Positions 36,701-46,029 of a stretch of 64,000 nucleotides of DNA are shown here, in pieces. The translations under genes and the position numbers were made by a program. The DNA lies in NCBI GenBank assembly GCA_029976075.1, contig JARKNW010000071.1:1-64000 (forward strand), given 5' to 3'. The notes under the pieces are model-generated. The model did no database searches and had not been told where the DNA came from. It saw only the letters and a program-made list of their open reading frames with translations. Each line of letters opens with the position of its first letter. Positions within the stretch are counted from its first letter, which is position 1. Source of the stretch: Pleomorphomonas sp. (GTDB lineage: Bacteria > Pseudomonadota > Alphaproteobacteria > Rhizobiales > Pleomorphomonadaceae).

Positions 36701-37735
36701 AGCGACAAGCCGATTGAGGGCGGTGACGTCTGAGAGCCCCGCCCCAGCGAGGGCCTTTGCCTCCAAAGAGAGCGCCCAGATGCTGCCCTGCCACCCCGAC
36801 TCATCAGCTCGAAACAGGCGCGCGCCAGGATACCAGCGGCTGAAGCGTCCTTCGCTCCCCCACATCCAGTGCGGCTCATGATCGAGCAGCAACCAGAGCG
36901 GCGCACCAGTTACGCCGGCGGCGTGCGCCACAGGGCCATCAGTCGTGACGACAAGATCAAGCCCGGCCAGCTTGTCGGGTTCGGGCTCGACGGCCGCACC
37001 TCCGAGCTTCTGGGCGGCAACGGCATCAAGCGCCACCAACCTGAAGCCAGGGAATGCGTGGCGAAGCACCGTTACGACGCCGTCAGGTGCCGGCCCGGCG
37101 CGACGGCTCCAGGGCGATGGGGCCAATGCAACGCCAATGGATGCCTCATTGCGCCGGGCCTGTGGCAGAAAGCGCGGCAACGGCACACTATCCGGCATAA
37201 GCCCGAGAGCGGCCGGCGCAGAGGCAAGTGGAAGGATAAGATCGTGGGGAGGTAAGGCCGCGACATCGACAAGCGGCACGGAGCCAAAGAGCGCACCGAA
37301 AGGCGCCAACCGCTCCAGTTGATCGGCAGGAACGGCGACCGTCAGCGATAATACACGAGCAGCAAGTTCCGGCAGGAAGCGGGCGAAGGCGAGCGTATCG
37401 CACTCGGCTTCCTCGCTGAGCACAACGACGCGAGCCGCCGGTAGACGCATTCCATTCCAGCGGGGGCGATCGGACAAAGACGAAAAGGCGCGACGCTCGA
37501 ACGCGCAGAAGCCTTGCGCCCAGTTCCCTCCGGCGAGCAAGAGACGCGCCTCTTCGAGGCGGGAGGACGCGCTGGCGTCCGACGCCTGGTAGCGGCCGTC
37601 TTCGTTGATCGTCAGGTCTTCGTCCAGTTTCAGCTCCAGCTGCCGCCGTTGGCCCAAGTGCCCTTTCAATGGAGGGAGCGGCCTGATTCGGGAATGATTA
37701 TATCCGCTCACACCCGCCCCAACGGGGCCGAACAC
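33794..37735 (-). CDS. giant protein with three GT-B-like modules alternating with TPRs
   Basis: A protein of up to 1313 aa. Order: GT-B-like module 1 (about 102-310), TPR block (360-580), module 2 (619-835), TPR block (890-1030), module 3 (1069-1295). Each module opens with a variant of GExGLGDxxxFARYLP (LSEEAECDTLAFARFLP; VAEGDAGVLVRLLRFVP; HGERDLGLDIAFARFLP) and closes with a variant of DWxWxxxxPWYPxxRxF. Module 3 is best preserved. None keeps the HxxDxxRS stretch of the canonical family. No signal peptide or membrane helix is seen. It is coupled by ATGA to the following TPR protein carrying a fourth module. The start is uncertain: GTG at 37735, or a TTG at 37657 downstream of a TATAAT at 37697-37702. 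Confidence 0.78.
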   Translation of the reverse strand: MFGPVGAGVSGYNHSRIRPLPPLKGHLGQRRQLELKLDEDLTINEDGRYQASDASASSRLEEARLLLAGGNWAQGFCAFERRAFSSLSDRPRWNGMRLPAARVVVLSEEAECDTLAFARFLPELAARVLSLTVAVPADQLERLAPFGALFGSVPLVDVAALPPHDLILPLASAPAALGLMPDSVPLPRFLPQARRNEASIGVALAPSPWSRRAGPAPDGVVTVLRHAFPGFRLVALDAVAAQKLGGAAVEPEPDKLAGLDLVVTTDGPVAHAAGVTGAPLWLLLDHEPHWMWGSEGRFSRWYPGARLFRADESGWQGSIWALSLEAKALAGAGLSDVTALNRLVAAAEGVEGEPAARAALPFAARLVALDPSDPEGWARLSEMLFRLGETADAGRTLDAGLSNGPRHVRVLLLAARRDLERGQPAMALHHAEKVLSLDAASIEALMLRAAAFASLGEQSRAEFALRQAAQRAPGRADVLASWGEALRNLGDTRGASRAFERAIIADDGADARLGLGRLSMAAGDTVLALHFLGSAVARDGDHTEAAMEFARALSGDGQIHQAIGVLRDLIARRPTAVARAFLGELLLASGDFAAGLAEFEWRRGLEHSLPALADISGRHVVLVAEGDAGVLVRLLRFVPALKAAGVAGVRVAGADELAPLLAGIEGLDGTGEAEDGEFVIPMMSLPALLGLTADDLPAPRRYLAVNPIAVTNSARSFAHLEGFRVGLALGDLNLSADVPEFAAIVGAAFVALDSSAAARFPDAWPLATEQLGLEVVAAALPNLDAVVAPAGSPIAALAAAAGRAVFVIGPDRDDWLWLERDGRTPWFSTARLFRRRSGESESQRLSRLVAALAAFVAGDRAVPFRADTMPNDPAAGDDLAHRTSAALVRAGLAALAGRDDHRAVLLLGDAMETGGGTPELREKLAAALMRIGEIDRAGSLLAALVAEAPSAERLVELSRADRLIGRLEEALAHAERAAELKPDLARAHRAVGKAMVSLGRAKEALAAYGRAVVLAPADPELLMDEAEALLIAGDYRRGFARAEVRWKAPELLPRRFSAPRWTGEDLRGRTLLVHGERDLGLDIAFARFLPQLLSRGPKLLLEVRPALTDLFRRLDLGSNVTIIEQGRRLPPHDFEVPLRSLPYVFGTERTNLPPPAYFQPDPLRVEAWRRFVAGDGRPVVGLYWRNVADAAHFASLVGAEDIRFFALDRRAGRASLAALPKGLAAESLGDRLGGFLETTAAMMAFDLIVAPVSTTAHLAATLGRPTVVVDPSGGDWLWAGEGGTPWYPEVRVWHQSDDLVGVLRSFVSGRSAT
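37697..37702 (-). promoter_or_regulatory. candidate -10 box for the TPR/GT-B-like gene pair
   Basis: A perfect TATAAT on the minus strand. The nearest -35-like hexamer is weak (TTGGGG about 15 bp upstream). If this is the -10, transcription starts near 37690, so the GTG at 37735 would be untranscribed and the protein would start later, for example at the TTG at 37657. Confidence 0.3.
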
Positions 37736-37843
37736 CCTCGGCGACTCCTTCCTGCCACAGTGCGGCCGCGTTTCAGCGTTCCTTAAGATGCCGATCCCTA
37801 TTCTGCTATTGCCGCTTCTGGCCGGAATCCTGGACCTGACCGC

Positions 37844-38662
37844 ATGACCGATATCGTTGACAACACCGCCCAGAAGACCTCGAAGGCCTTCGTCCTACCC
37901 GCCGCCGACAATGATTTCCTGCTGTCGGACTCGATGCGCGGCGTTCGCTTCCTGCTCGAATACTCGAAGGCGGAGCAGACGCTGAAGGCCTGGGGCATCC
38001 GCTCGACACTGGTGGTGTTCGGCTCGGCCCGGGTTCATGAAAATGGCAACCCCCTGCATAATCGCTGGTATGGAACGGCGCGCGAGTTTGGCCGCATCGC
38101 CTCCGAGCGCGGCGGGGCCGTCAACAGAACCGATGGCTTCTTCGACAACGTCATCGCCACAGGCGGCGGTCCTGGCATCATGGAGGCGGCCAACCGTGGT
38201 GCCCGCGACGCAGGTGCCCCCACCATCGGCTTCAACATCACCTTGCCCCACGAGCAGGAGCCCAACGCCTATACGACGCCACAGCTCACCTTCCGGTTCC
38301 ACTACTTCGCCATGCGGAAGATGCATCTTGCCATGCGTGCCAATGCCCTAGTGGTGTTCCCCGGCGGCTTCGGCACTTTCGATGAGCTGTTCGAGCTCCT
38401 GACGCTGACCCAGACCCACAAGGGCACCCGCATACCGGTGGTGCTGGTCGACGGCGAATACTGGCACAAGGTCATCAACTTCGATGCTCTCGCCGACTAC
38501 GGCATGATCAATCGCGAGGACATCGGCCTCGTTCACTTTGCCGAAACGGCCGAAGAAATCTGGGGCTATCTCCAGTCCGAGAATCTCGGGTCGCACCGCA
38601 ATCGCGACAAGGCCCGTTATGGTGAAGGCGTGTTGACACGCCCCTCGCCGGTGCCGGAATGA
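37844..38662 (+). CDS. LOG family protein (TIGR00730)
   Basis: A 272-aa Rossmann-fold protein. The signature motifs GGGPGIMEAANRG near 107 and PGGFGTFDELFELLTL near 167 are those of LOG proteins, which hydrolyse cytokinin ribotides or other nucleotide 5'-monophosphates to the free base and ribose phosphate. The N-terminal 60 residues are longer than in short LOG enzymes, placing it in the larger bacterial subgroup. The old name lysine decarboxylase is not supported. The ATG at 37844 fits the family start. It is divergent from the TPR/GT-B-like pair and 73 bp from mutS. Confidence 0.88.
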   Translation: MTDIVDNTAQKTSKAFVLPAADNDFLLSDSMRGVRFLLEYSKAEQTLKAWGIRSTLVVFGSARVHENGNPLHNRWYGTAREFGRIASERGGAVNRTDGFFDNVIATGGGPGIMEAANRGARDAGAPTIGFNITLPHEQEPNAYTTPQLTFRFHYFAMRKMHLAMRANALVVFPGGFGTFDELFELLTLTQTHKGTRIPVVLVDGEYWHKVINFDALADYGMINREDIGLVHFAETAEEIWGYLQSENLGSHRNRDKARYGEGVLTRPSPVPE

Positions 38663-38735
38663 CGGGCTGGATAAACGCGACGGAAGGACATTTGCCGCGT
38701 GAAAAGCGGCGCACGCTTTGTTAGCTTCCGCCCCC

Positions 38736-41465
38736 ATGACCGACGCGCAAGTTATCCCCGACGACCGGACCGCCGACGTGGCGACGCCCGCCATGGCGCA
38801 GTTCATCGAGATCAAGGCGGCCAATCCCGACTGTCTCCTGTTCTATCGGATGGGCGACTTCTACGAGATGTTCTTCGAGGACGCCGAGGTGGCCTCGAGG
38901 GCACTCGGCATCACGCTGACCAAGCGTGGCAAGTATCGCGGCGAGGACATCCCGCTTTGTGGCGTGCCGGTGCACGCGGCCGACGACTATCTCCAGCGCC
39001 TCATCGCCCTCGGCCATCGTGTCGCCGTCTGCGAGCAGATGGAAGACCCGGCAGAGGCCAAGAAACGAGGCTCGAAATCGGTTGTGCGACGCGATGTCGT
39101 GCGGCTCATCACGCCCGGCACCCTGACCGAAGACAACCTCCTCGACGCTCGTCGCTCCAACTATCTCGCTGCCGTCGCCCGACAGAAGGGAACGGAGAGC
39201 GCGGCGGACAGCTTCTCTGTGGCATGGGCGGACATGTCGACCGGTGCCTTCCGCCTCGTCGAAACCAGTTCCGCTGCCCTGCCGGCCCTGCTCGCCCGCA
39301 TCGAACCGCGCGAGTTGCTGGCCGCCGACGGCCTGTTCGAAGACGAGGAACTACGCCGGACCTTCAAGGCGGCAAGCCCGGCAGTCGTCCCGCTGCCGCG
39401 CGCCTTCTTCGACGCCGCCACGGCCGAACACAGGCTCGCCGACTTCTTCTCGGTCGCCTCGCTCGAAGCGTTCGGCAGCTTCAGCCGCCTGGAGCTGACT
39501 GCCGCAGCGGCCATCGTCGCCTATGTCGACAAGACGCAGATCAGCAACCGGCCCCTACTCGACCCACCGGCTCGGGAAAGTCTCGGTGGCGCACTCGCGA
39601 TCGACGCGGCCAGCCGGGCCAATCTTGAACTGTCCCGCACGCTCTCCGGAGAAAGGCGCGGCTCGCTGCTCCATGCCATCGATCGAACGGTGTCGGGCGC
39701 TGGAGCCCGCCTGCTTGCCGACCGGCTTGCCGCGCCGCTTGCCGATCCCGATGCCATACGCGACCGGCTCGACGCAGTGGACTTTTTCCTCGCCGAGACG
39801 ACGCTCAGAGCACGTCTGCGCCGCGATCTGGCCGGCGTGCCGGATATGGCCCGTTCCCTCACCCGGATCAGCCTGGATCGTGGTGGGCCGCGTGACCTCG
39901 CAGCCATAGCAGGCGGTCTCAACGCTGCCGCTCAACTGGCCACCGACCTCAGGGACGCTGGCGGCGCCGGCCCGGAAATCGACCGCATAGCTCAGGGGCT
40001 CGAAGCGGCTCCATCCGATCTCGCCGATCAGTTGATCGCCGCACTCGATGACGAGCTGCCCCTTCTGAAGCGCGATGGCGGCTTTGTCCGGCAGGGCTTC
40101 CGTTCCGACCTCGACGACGCGCGTGCCTTGCGCGATCAGAGCCGGCAGGTGATCGCCGCCCTGCAGCAGACCTATGCCGAAACGACCGGTATCAAGTCAC
40201 TGAAGGTGAAACATAACGGCGTACTCGGCTATTTCATCGAGGTAGCGCCGAACTACGCCCAGGCGATGACCAGCGAACCGCTCAACCGGCTGTTCATTCA
40301 CCGGCAGACTCTGGCCGGCGCCATGCGCTTCTCCACCACCGAGCTTTCGGAACTCGAGGGGCGTATCGCTTCGGCTGCCGAGCGAGCCCTTGCCGTCGAA
40401 CTCTCCGTCTTTGCCGATTTGGCGCGGGCAACGTTGGAAGCCGGCAGCGCCATCAAGCGAGCGGCCGACATGCTGGCCGCCCTTGACGTTGCCACCGCGC
40501 TCGCCGAGCTCGCAGCCGCCGAAGGCTACGTCCGGCCGCGAGTCGATAGCAGCCTGACCTTCCGCATCGAAGGAGGCCGTCATCCGGTGGTCGAGCAGAT
40601 GCTGCGCGAGGAAGGCGGATCTTTCGTCGCCAACGGCTGCGATGTGGGCGGCGAGACCGCAGGCAAGCTCTGGCTGGTCACAGGCCCCAACATGGCCGGC
40701 AAGTCGACCTTCTTGAGGCAGAACGCGCTGATTGCCGTGCTCGCCCAGATCGGTTGCTTCGTACCGGCCAAATCGGCCCATATCGGCGTGGTCGATCGGC
40801 TTTTCTCGCGCGTCGGCGCCGCCGACGATCTAGCCCGCGGCCGCTCCACCTTCATGGTGGAGATGATCGAGACGGCGGCCATCCTCAATCAGGCAGGGCC
40901 CCGCTCCTTCGTCATCCTCGACGAGATCGGCCGCGGCACCGCCACCTATGACGGGCTATCCATCGCCTGGGCCACAATAGAACACCTGCACGAAGCCAAC
41001 CGCTGCCGCACGTTGTTCGCCACGCATTACCATGAGCTGACCGCTCTCTCCGAACGCCTGCCGCGCGTTGTCAATGCGACCGTCAAGGTGAAGGAGTGGC
41101 GGGGTGATGTGGTTTTCCTTCATGAAATCATTCCGGGATCGGCCGACCGCTCGTACGGCATCCAGGTGGCCAAGCTCGCAGGTCTGCCAAGGCCAGTGAT
41201 CGAGCGGGCCAGATCAGTGCTCGCCGAGCTTGAAAAGTCGGGCGGCAACAACGCCGTCTCGATGCTGGATGACCTGCCGTTGTTCTCGCTTGCTCGGCAC
41301 CCGACCGCAGCGCCCCCCGCCGACATACCAGCCGATCCGGCGGAAGCGGAACTGATGGCGGCGCTCGATGCTCTGGCACCCGACGAACTCAGTCCACGCG
41401 AGGCCCTGGAAACGATCTACCGGCTGAAGGCACTCAGGGCCGGAATCGGTCGTGCGCATGGTTGA
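38736..41465 (+). CDS. mutS: DNA mismatch repair protein MutS
   Basis: A 909-aa mismatch-recognition ATPase. The N-terminal domain carries the mismatch wedge [11 protein letters not shown]; connector, lever and clamp domains follow; the C-terminal ABC-type ATPase has Walker [11 protein letters not shown], Walker [13 protein letters not shown] and the following His loop FATHYHEL. The length is typical of alphaproteobacteria. The ATG at 38736 was chosen over a TTG at 38718. Followed by glnD 93 bp downstream, an order conserved in rhizobia. Confidence 0.98.
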   Translation: MTDAQVIPDDRTADVATPAMAQFIEIKAANPDCLLFYRMGDFYEMFFEDAEVASRALGITLTKRGKYRGEDIPLCGVPVHAADDYLQRLIALGHRVAVCEQMEDPAEAKKRGSKSVVRRDVVRLITPGTLTEDNLLDARRSNYLAAVARQKGTESAADSFSVAWADMSTGAFRLVETSSAALPALLARIEPRELLAADGLFEDEELRRTFKAASPAVVPLPRAFFDAATAEHRLADFFSVASLEAFGSFSRLELTAAAAIVAYVDKTQISNRPLLDPPARESLGGALAIDAASRANLELSRTLSGERRGSLLHAIDRTVSGAGARLLADRLAAPLADPDAIRDRLDAVDFFLAETTLRARLRRDLAGVPDMARSLTRISLDRGGPRDLAAIAGGLNAAAQLATDLRDAGGAGPEIDRIAQGLEAAPSDLADQLIAALDDELPLLKRDGGFVRQGFRSDLDDARALRDQSRQVIAALQQTYAETTGIKSLKVKHNGVLGYFIEVAPNYAQAMTSEPLNRLFIHRQTLAGAMRFSTTELSELEGRIASAAERALAVELSVFADLARATLEAGSAIKRAADMLAALDVATALAELAAAEGYVRPRVDSSLTFRIEGGRHPVVEQMLREEGGSFVANGCDVGGETAGKLWLVTGPNMAGKSTFLRQNALIAVLAQIGCFVPAKSAHIGVVDRLFSRVGAADDLARGRSTFMVEMIETAAILNQAGPRSFVILDEIGRGTATYDGLSIAWATIEHLHEANRCRTLFATHYHELTALSERLPRVVNATVKVKEWRGDVVFLHEIIPGSADRSYGIQVAKLAGLPRPVIERARSVLAELEKSGGNNAVSMLDDLPLFSLARHPTAAPPADIPADPAEAELMAALDALAPDELSPREALETIYRLKALRAGIGRAHG

Positions 41466-41558
41466 TTGTTCGGGTCCCGCCGACTATTCGATTTTGTTGC
41501 CGGCTGTGCGTTCGTATGCGCCAGCCGTGCCTCTCTCCTCCGAAGGTGACTGCCGACG

Positions 41559-44330
41559 ATGAGCAAACTCCCGGAAACCGTCTCCTTAATCGACGAGAAG
41601 GCGCTCGGCTCAGAAATGACTGCCATCGCCGACCGGGCGGCGGAGGCCGGAACCGATCCACGACCGGAGTTGCTCGCCGCCCTGAAGCAGGCAAACCAGG
41701 CAGGGCGAGCAGTTGCCCGTGAGATCCTGAGCGGTGACCGAGACGGAGTGGGCTGCGCGCGCCGCCTGTCCGCCTTGGTGGATTCGCTGATCAACGTCAT
41801 ATACGAGCATACCGTCAGCCGCGTCTTTCCCGGCGGCCACGAGGAGAAGATCGCCATCGTTGCGGTCGGCGGGTACGGCCGCGCAACGCTGGCGCCATCA
41901 TCGGACGTCGATCTTCTCTTTCTGCTGCCCCCGAAATCGCAGCCGCTCGCCGACAAGATCCTGGAGCACATCCTCTATTTCCTCTGGGATATCGGCTTCA
42001 AGGTCGGCCATTCGACGCGACGCGTCGAGGATTGCATCAAGCTCAGCCGCGCCGACATGACGATCCGCACCGCGTTGCTCGAGGCTCGCTGGATTCTCGG
42101 CGACAAGGCGCTTTACACCGAGATGATCACCCGTTTCGACAACGAGGTGGTCAAGGGAACCGGCCCCGAATTCATTCAGGCGAAACTGGCCGAGCGCGAC
42201 GAGCGGCATCGTCGAGCTGGCACGTCGCGTTACCTCGTCGAGCCAAACGTCAAGGACGGCAAGGGGGGGCTTCGCGACCTTCATACGCTGTTCTGGATCG
42301 CCAAATACTTCTACCGAGCCTCGACGGCCGACGAACTGGTCAAGCAGGGCATTTTCGCGCGCAAGGAACTCAACCGCTTCCACAAGTGCGAGGAGTTTCT
42401 CTGGGCCGTCCGCTGCAACCTCCACTTCGTCACCAACCGGGCCGATGACCGTCTAGGCTTCGAGAACCAGCGGGAAATCGCCGAACTCCTGGGTTACCAG
42501 CTGCATCCCGGCCTCGAGCCGGTCGAGCGCTTCATGAAGCACTATTTCCTGGTGGCGAAGGACGTCGGCGATCTCACGCGCATCTTCTGCGCGGCGCTCG
42601 AGGAAATGCACGCCAAGCCGAAGCCGATGCTGGACCGCGTGCTGCACCACACCTTCCGTCGACGCAAGAAGTCGCTGCCGGGGACGCCGCAGTTCACCAT
42701 CGAAAACGACCGCCTGTCGGTGATCGACGATGGAGTCTTCGAACGCGATCCGGTCAATCTTCTCAGGATCTTTGCGGTTGCCGCGCGCAATGACCTCGAC
42801 TTTCAGCCGGATGTGCTGAAGCTGATCACCCGCTCGCTGCGGCTGATCGACGCCGACTTGCGCGAAAACGACGAGGCCAACCGCATCTTTCTCGACGTGC
42901 TCACTTCCAAGAAGCACGCAGAGACGGTGTTGAGGGCGATGAACGAGACCGGTGTGCTCGGGCGGTTCGTCAACGAGTTCGGTCGCGTCGTGGCGATGAT
43001 GCAGTTCAACATGTATCATCACTATACCGTCGACGAGCACACACTCCGGGCCATCGGCCTCCTCGCGCAGATCGAACGCGGCGAAGACCAGGGGGACCAT
43101 CCCTTGGCTACCGAGCTGTTCCCGGCGGTCGCCAATCGTAACGTGCTCTACCTCGCGCTTTTCCTTCACGATATCGCCAAGGGCCGCGTCGAGGACCATT
43201 CGATCGCCGGAGCGAAGATCGCCCGCCGGCTCGGGCCGCGCTTTGGCTTCTCCCCGGCTGAAACCGATCAATTGGCCTGGCTGGTCGAGAACCATCTGGT
43301 GATGTCGATCATCGCCCAGTCGCGCGACCTCTCCGATCGCCAGACCATCCGTGACTTTGCCGCCGTAGTGCAGACGGTGGAACGGCTGCGCATGCTACTG
43401 ATGCTGACCATTGCCGACATCAAGGCAGTCGGCCCGGGCGTCTGGAACGGCTGGAAGGGACAGCTTCTCAGGACGCTCTATTACGAAACCGAGCCTTACC
43501 TTCTCGGCGGTCACTCCAAACTGTCGCGCGACCAGCGGGTTGCCGCCGCCAAGGCGGAACTGGCCGCCGAACTCAGCGACTGGAACGAAGCCGATCTCTC
43601 GGACTACGGTCGTCGCCACTTCCCGCCCTATTGGCTGCGTGTCGACCTGCCGGAGAAGGTGATGCACGCGCGCCTTCTGAAGTCGATGGAAGGCACCGGC
43701 CGACGGCTTGCCACCGCCTACTCGACCAAGAAGTTCGAGGCCATCACCGAGCTGGTGGTCGTGGCGCCCGACCATCCGCGGCTTCTGTCCACGATTACCG
43801 GCGCCTGCGCGGCGGCCGGCGTCAACATTGCCGACGCCCAGATCTACACAACCAACGACGGTCTTGCCCTCGACACGATCCTGATCAACCGCGAGTTCCC
43901 TGACGATGCCGACGAGTTCCGCCGCGCCGACCGTGTATTGAAGATGATCGAGGCGACCCTTGAGGGTCGAGAAAAGCTGCCGGAGATCGTCGCCCGCCGT
44001 GTCGGACAACGCAAGCCGAGCAAGGCATTCCGCGTACCGACCGACATCAAGTTCGACAACACGCTCTCGGAGAGTCTTTCCGTGCTTGAGGTGTCCTGCC
44101 TCGATCGGCCGGGGCTGCTTTACGATGTGACGACGGCAATGAGCGACCTCAATCTCAATATTGCCTCGGCGCATATCGCCACCTTCGGCGAGCGGGTGGT
44201 GGACGTTTTCTACGTGACCGACCTCACCAAGTTGAAGATCCAGTCCGGAGCCAAGCAGGCAGCGATCCGTCGTCGCGTCCTCGCCGCCGTTTCCGGCGAG
44301 GAACCGCATCCTCCCAAGAAGGCAGCCTGA
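41559..44330 (+). CDS. glnD: [protein-PII] uridylyltransferase / uridylyl-removing enzyme
   Basis: A 923-aa bifunctional nitrogen sensor that adds UMP to PII proteins when glutamine is low and removes it when glutamine is high. Domains: nucleotidyltransferase with GGYGRATLAPSSDVDLLFL (about 105-125), the GlnE-like/PII-UTase central domain, HD phosphohydrolase domain with LALFLHDIAKGRVEDHS, and two C-terminal ACT domains (VVAPDHPRLLSTITGACA; VSCLDRPGLLYDVTTAM) that bind glutamine. All catalytic motifs are intact. The ATG at 41559 has a weak ribosome site; murJ follows after 15 bp. Confidence 0.98.
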   Translation: MSKLPETVSLIDEKALGSEMTAIADRAAEAGTDPRPELLAALKQANQAGRAVAREILSGDRDGVGCARRLSALVDSLINVIYEHTVSRVFPGGHEEKIAIVAVGGYGRATLAPSSDVDLLFLLPPKSQPLADKILEHILYFLWDIGFKVGHSTRRVEDCIKLSRADMTIRTALLEARWILGDKALYTEMITRFDNEVVKGTGPEFIQAKLAERDERHRRAGTSRYLVEPNVKDGKGGLRDLHTLFWIAKYFYRASTADELVKQGIFARKELNRFHKCEEFLWAVRCNLHFVTNRADDRLGFENQREIAELLGYQLHPGLEPVERFMKHYFLVAKDVGDLTRIFCAALEEMHAKPKPMLDRVLHHTFRRRKKSLPGTPQFTIENDRLSVIDDGVFERDPVNLLRIFAVAARNDLDFQPDVLKLITRSLRLIDADLRENDEANRIFLDVLTSKKHAETVLRAMNETGVLGRFVNEFGRVVAMMQFNMYHHYTVDEHTLRAIGLLAQIERGEDQGDHPLATELFPAVANRNVLYLALFLHDIAKGRVEDHSIAGAKIARRLGPRFGFSPAETDQLAWLVENHLVMSIIAQSRDLSDRQTIRDFAAVVQTVERLRMLLMLTIADIKAVGPGVWNGWKGQLLRTLYYETEPYLLGGHSKLSRDQRVAAAKAELAAELSDWNEADLSDYGRRHFPPYWLRVDLPEKVMHARLLKSMEGTGRRLATAYSTKKFEAITELVVVAPDHPRLLSTITGACAAAGVNIADAQIYTTNDGLALDTILINREFPDDADEFRRADRVLKMIEATLEGREKLPEIVARRVGQRKPSKAFRVPTDIKFDNTLSESLSVLEVSCLDRPGLLYDVTTAMSDLNLNIASAHIATFGERVVDVFYVTDLTKLKIQSGAKQAAIRRRVLAAVSGEEPHPPKKAA

Positions 44331-44345
44331 GGAAGGCAACCGTCC

Positions 44346-45911
44346 ATGAGTCTCGTCAAAAACTTCGTGACGGTGGGAGGCGCCACGCTGTCCTCGCGTC
44401 TGCTCGGCTTCGTGCGCGACGTGTTCATGGCCAACATGCTCGGGTCGGGACCGATCGCCGATGCCTTCTTCGTCGCCTTCCGCCTGCCCAACCTGTTCCG
44501 CCGCCTGTTCGCCGAAGGCGCGTTCTCTTCAGCCTTCGTACCCCTGTTTGCCCGGGCGCTCGCCGATGGTGGCAAGACGGCGGCGCGCGCACTTGCCGAA
44601 GATATTCTGGCCGTCTTCCTGCTGACGTTGGTTATCGTCACCGCCTTGGCCGAGGCCGGTGCGCCCTGGCTGGTCGGCGTGCTGGCACCGGGCTTCATCG
44701 ATGATCCGCAAAAGTTCGCGGCCGCCGAGTTCATGACGCGGGTGATGTTCCCCTATCTTGCCTGCATGTCGCTGACCGCCATGGCGGCGGGCATGTTGCA
44801 ATCCTTCGGGCGCTTCGCGGTCGCGGCCTTCGCGCCGTCGTTGCTCAACGTCATCCTGGTGGCCGCCCTCATTCTGATTTGGTGGGAGCACTGGGCCGGC
44901 ACGCCGGAAGCCGCCTACACACTGTCCTGGGCGGTTTGCATTTCGGGTGTCGCCCAGTTGATCGCAGTCGGCGGTTCACTGTGGTGGATCGGCTTCCCGA
45001 TGTCGCTGACGCGACCGCGCTACAACGACAACGTCCGGCGCTTCGTGAACCTCGGCATTCCCGGCGTCATCTCGGGCGGCATCACCCAGATCAATATCGT
45101 GGTCGGCACCATCATCGCCTCAATGCAGGCAAGCGCCGTGTCGTGGCTCTACTTCGCCGATCGCATCTATCAGCTGCCGCTTGGGGTGATCGGCGTCGCC
45201 ATCGGCGTGGTGCTCCTGCCGGACCTGACCCGCCGCGTCCGCACCGAAAGCGTCGAAAGCATCTTCCACACCCAGAACCGGGCCCTTGAATTTGCCATGG
45301 CGCTGACGCTGCCGGCCACCGTCGCCCTTTGCGCCATTCCCTATACCATCATGCACGTGCTGTTCGAGCGCGGCGCCTTCACCGCAGCGGACACGGTCGC
45401 CACTGCCGATGCGCTGATCGCCTTCGCGGTCGGTCTGCCGGCCTTCGTCGCCATCAAGGTCTTCCAGCCGTCCTTCTATGCCCGCGAGGACACCCGCACG
45501 CCGACGATACAAGGCGGCATCTCGGTGGCGGTCAACGTCGTGGCCTCATTGGCGCTGTTTCCCTTCATCGGCCATGTCGGCATCGCCGCAGCGACATCGC
45601 TTGCCGCCTGGGTCAACGCGCTGATGTTGGTCATCGAGCTTCATCGGCGCGGGCACTTTCGCGCCGACACGCTGCTCACCCGCCGTCTCGTTCTTCTGGC
45701 CGTCGCCAGCTTGCTGATGGGGGCTGCACTCATCTTCGGCGAGAGCCTGATCGATGTGCATCTCCGTGGCGGACGCGAACTTGTTCAGGGCTTCTGGCTC
45801 CTGGCCCTTTGCGTCTTCGGCATGGCAGTCTATGGGCTCGCCACGGTACTGACCGGCGCCGTGGATGTTCGTCGCTACGCACGCGCCGTACTCGACCGTG
45901 GTCGGCGCTGA
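44346..45911 (+). CDS. murJ: lipid II flippase MurJ (MviN)
   Basis: A 521-aa inner-membrane protein of the MOP superfamily with about 14 helices, which flips lipid II to the periplasm for peptidoglycan synthesis. The N-terminus SLVKNFVTVGGATLSSRLLG and segments such as SGPIADAFFVAFRLPNLFRR are diagnostic, including Arg residues in the central cavity. Starts 15 bp after glnD, so probably co-transcribed. Confidence 0.97.
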   Translation: MSLVKNFVTVGGATLSSRLLGFVRDVFMANMLGSGPIADAFFVAFRLPNLFRRLFAEGAFSSAFVPLFARALADGGKTAARALAEDILAVFLLTLVIVTALAEAGAPWLVGVLAPGFIDDPQKFAAAEFMTRVMFPYLACMSLTAMAAGMLQSFGRFAVAAFAPSLLNVILVAALILIWWEHWAGTPEAAYTLSWAVCISGVAQLIAVGGSLWWIGFPMSLTRPRYNDNVRRFVNLGIPGVISGGITQINIVVGTIIASMQASAVSWLYFADRIYQLPLGVIGVAIGVVLLPDLTRRVRTESVESIFHTQNRALEFAMALTLPATVALCAIPYTIMHVLFERGAFTAADTVATADALIAFAVGLPAFVAIKVFQPSFYAREDTRTPTIQGGISVAVNVVASLALFPFIGHVGIAAATSLAAWVNALMLVIELHRRGHFRADTLLTRRLVLLAVASLLMGAALIFGESLIDVHLRGGRELVQGFWLLALCVFGMAVYGLATVLTGAVDVRRYARAVLDRGRR

Positions 45912-46029
45912 CAGCCTTTTGGCAGACTGCGCCTTTCCGCCTTGCGGTCACCACGCCGCGGGTTCATAAGTCCGCTCCGCCCGGTTTCACCACCGGGGCG
46001 CGTATCACTCTATCCTCGGGTCCAAACCG

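Noticed and set aside
37844-38662. Annotation as lysine decarboxylase
   Set aside because: PGGxGTxxE and GGGPGIME are LOG-family phosphoribohydrolase motifs; no PLP-enzyme features.
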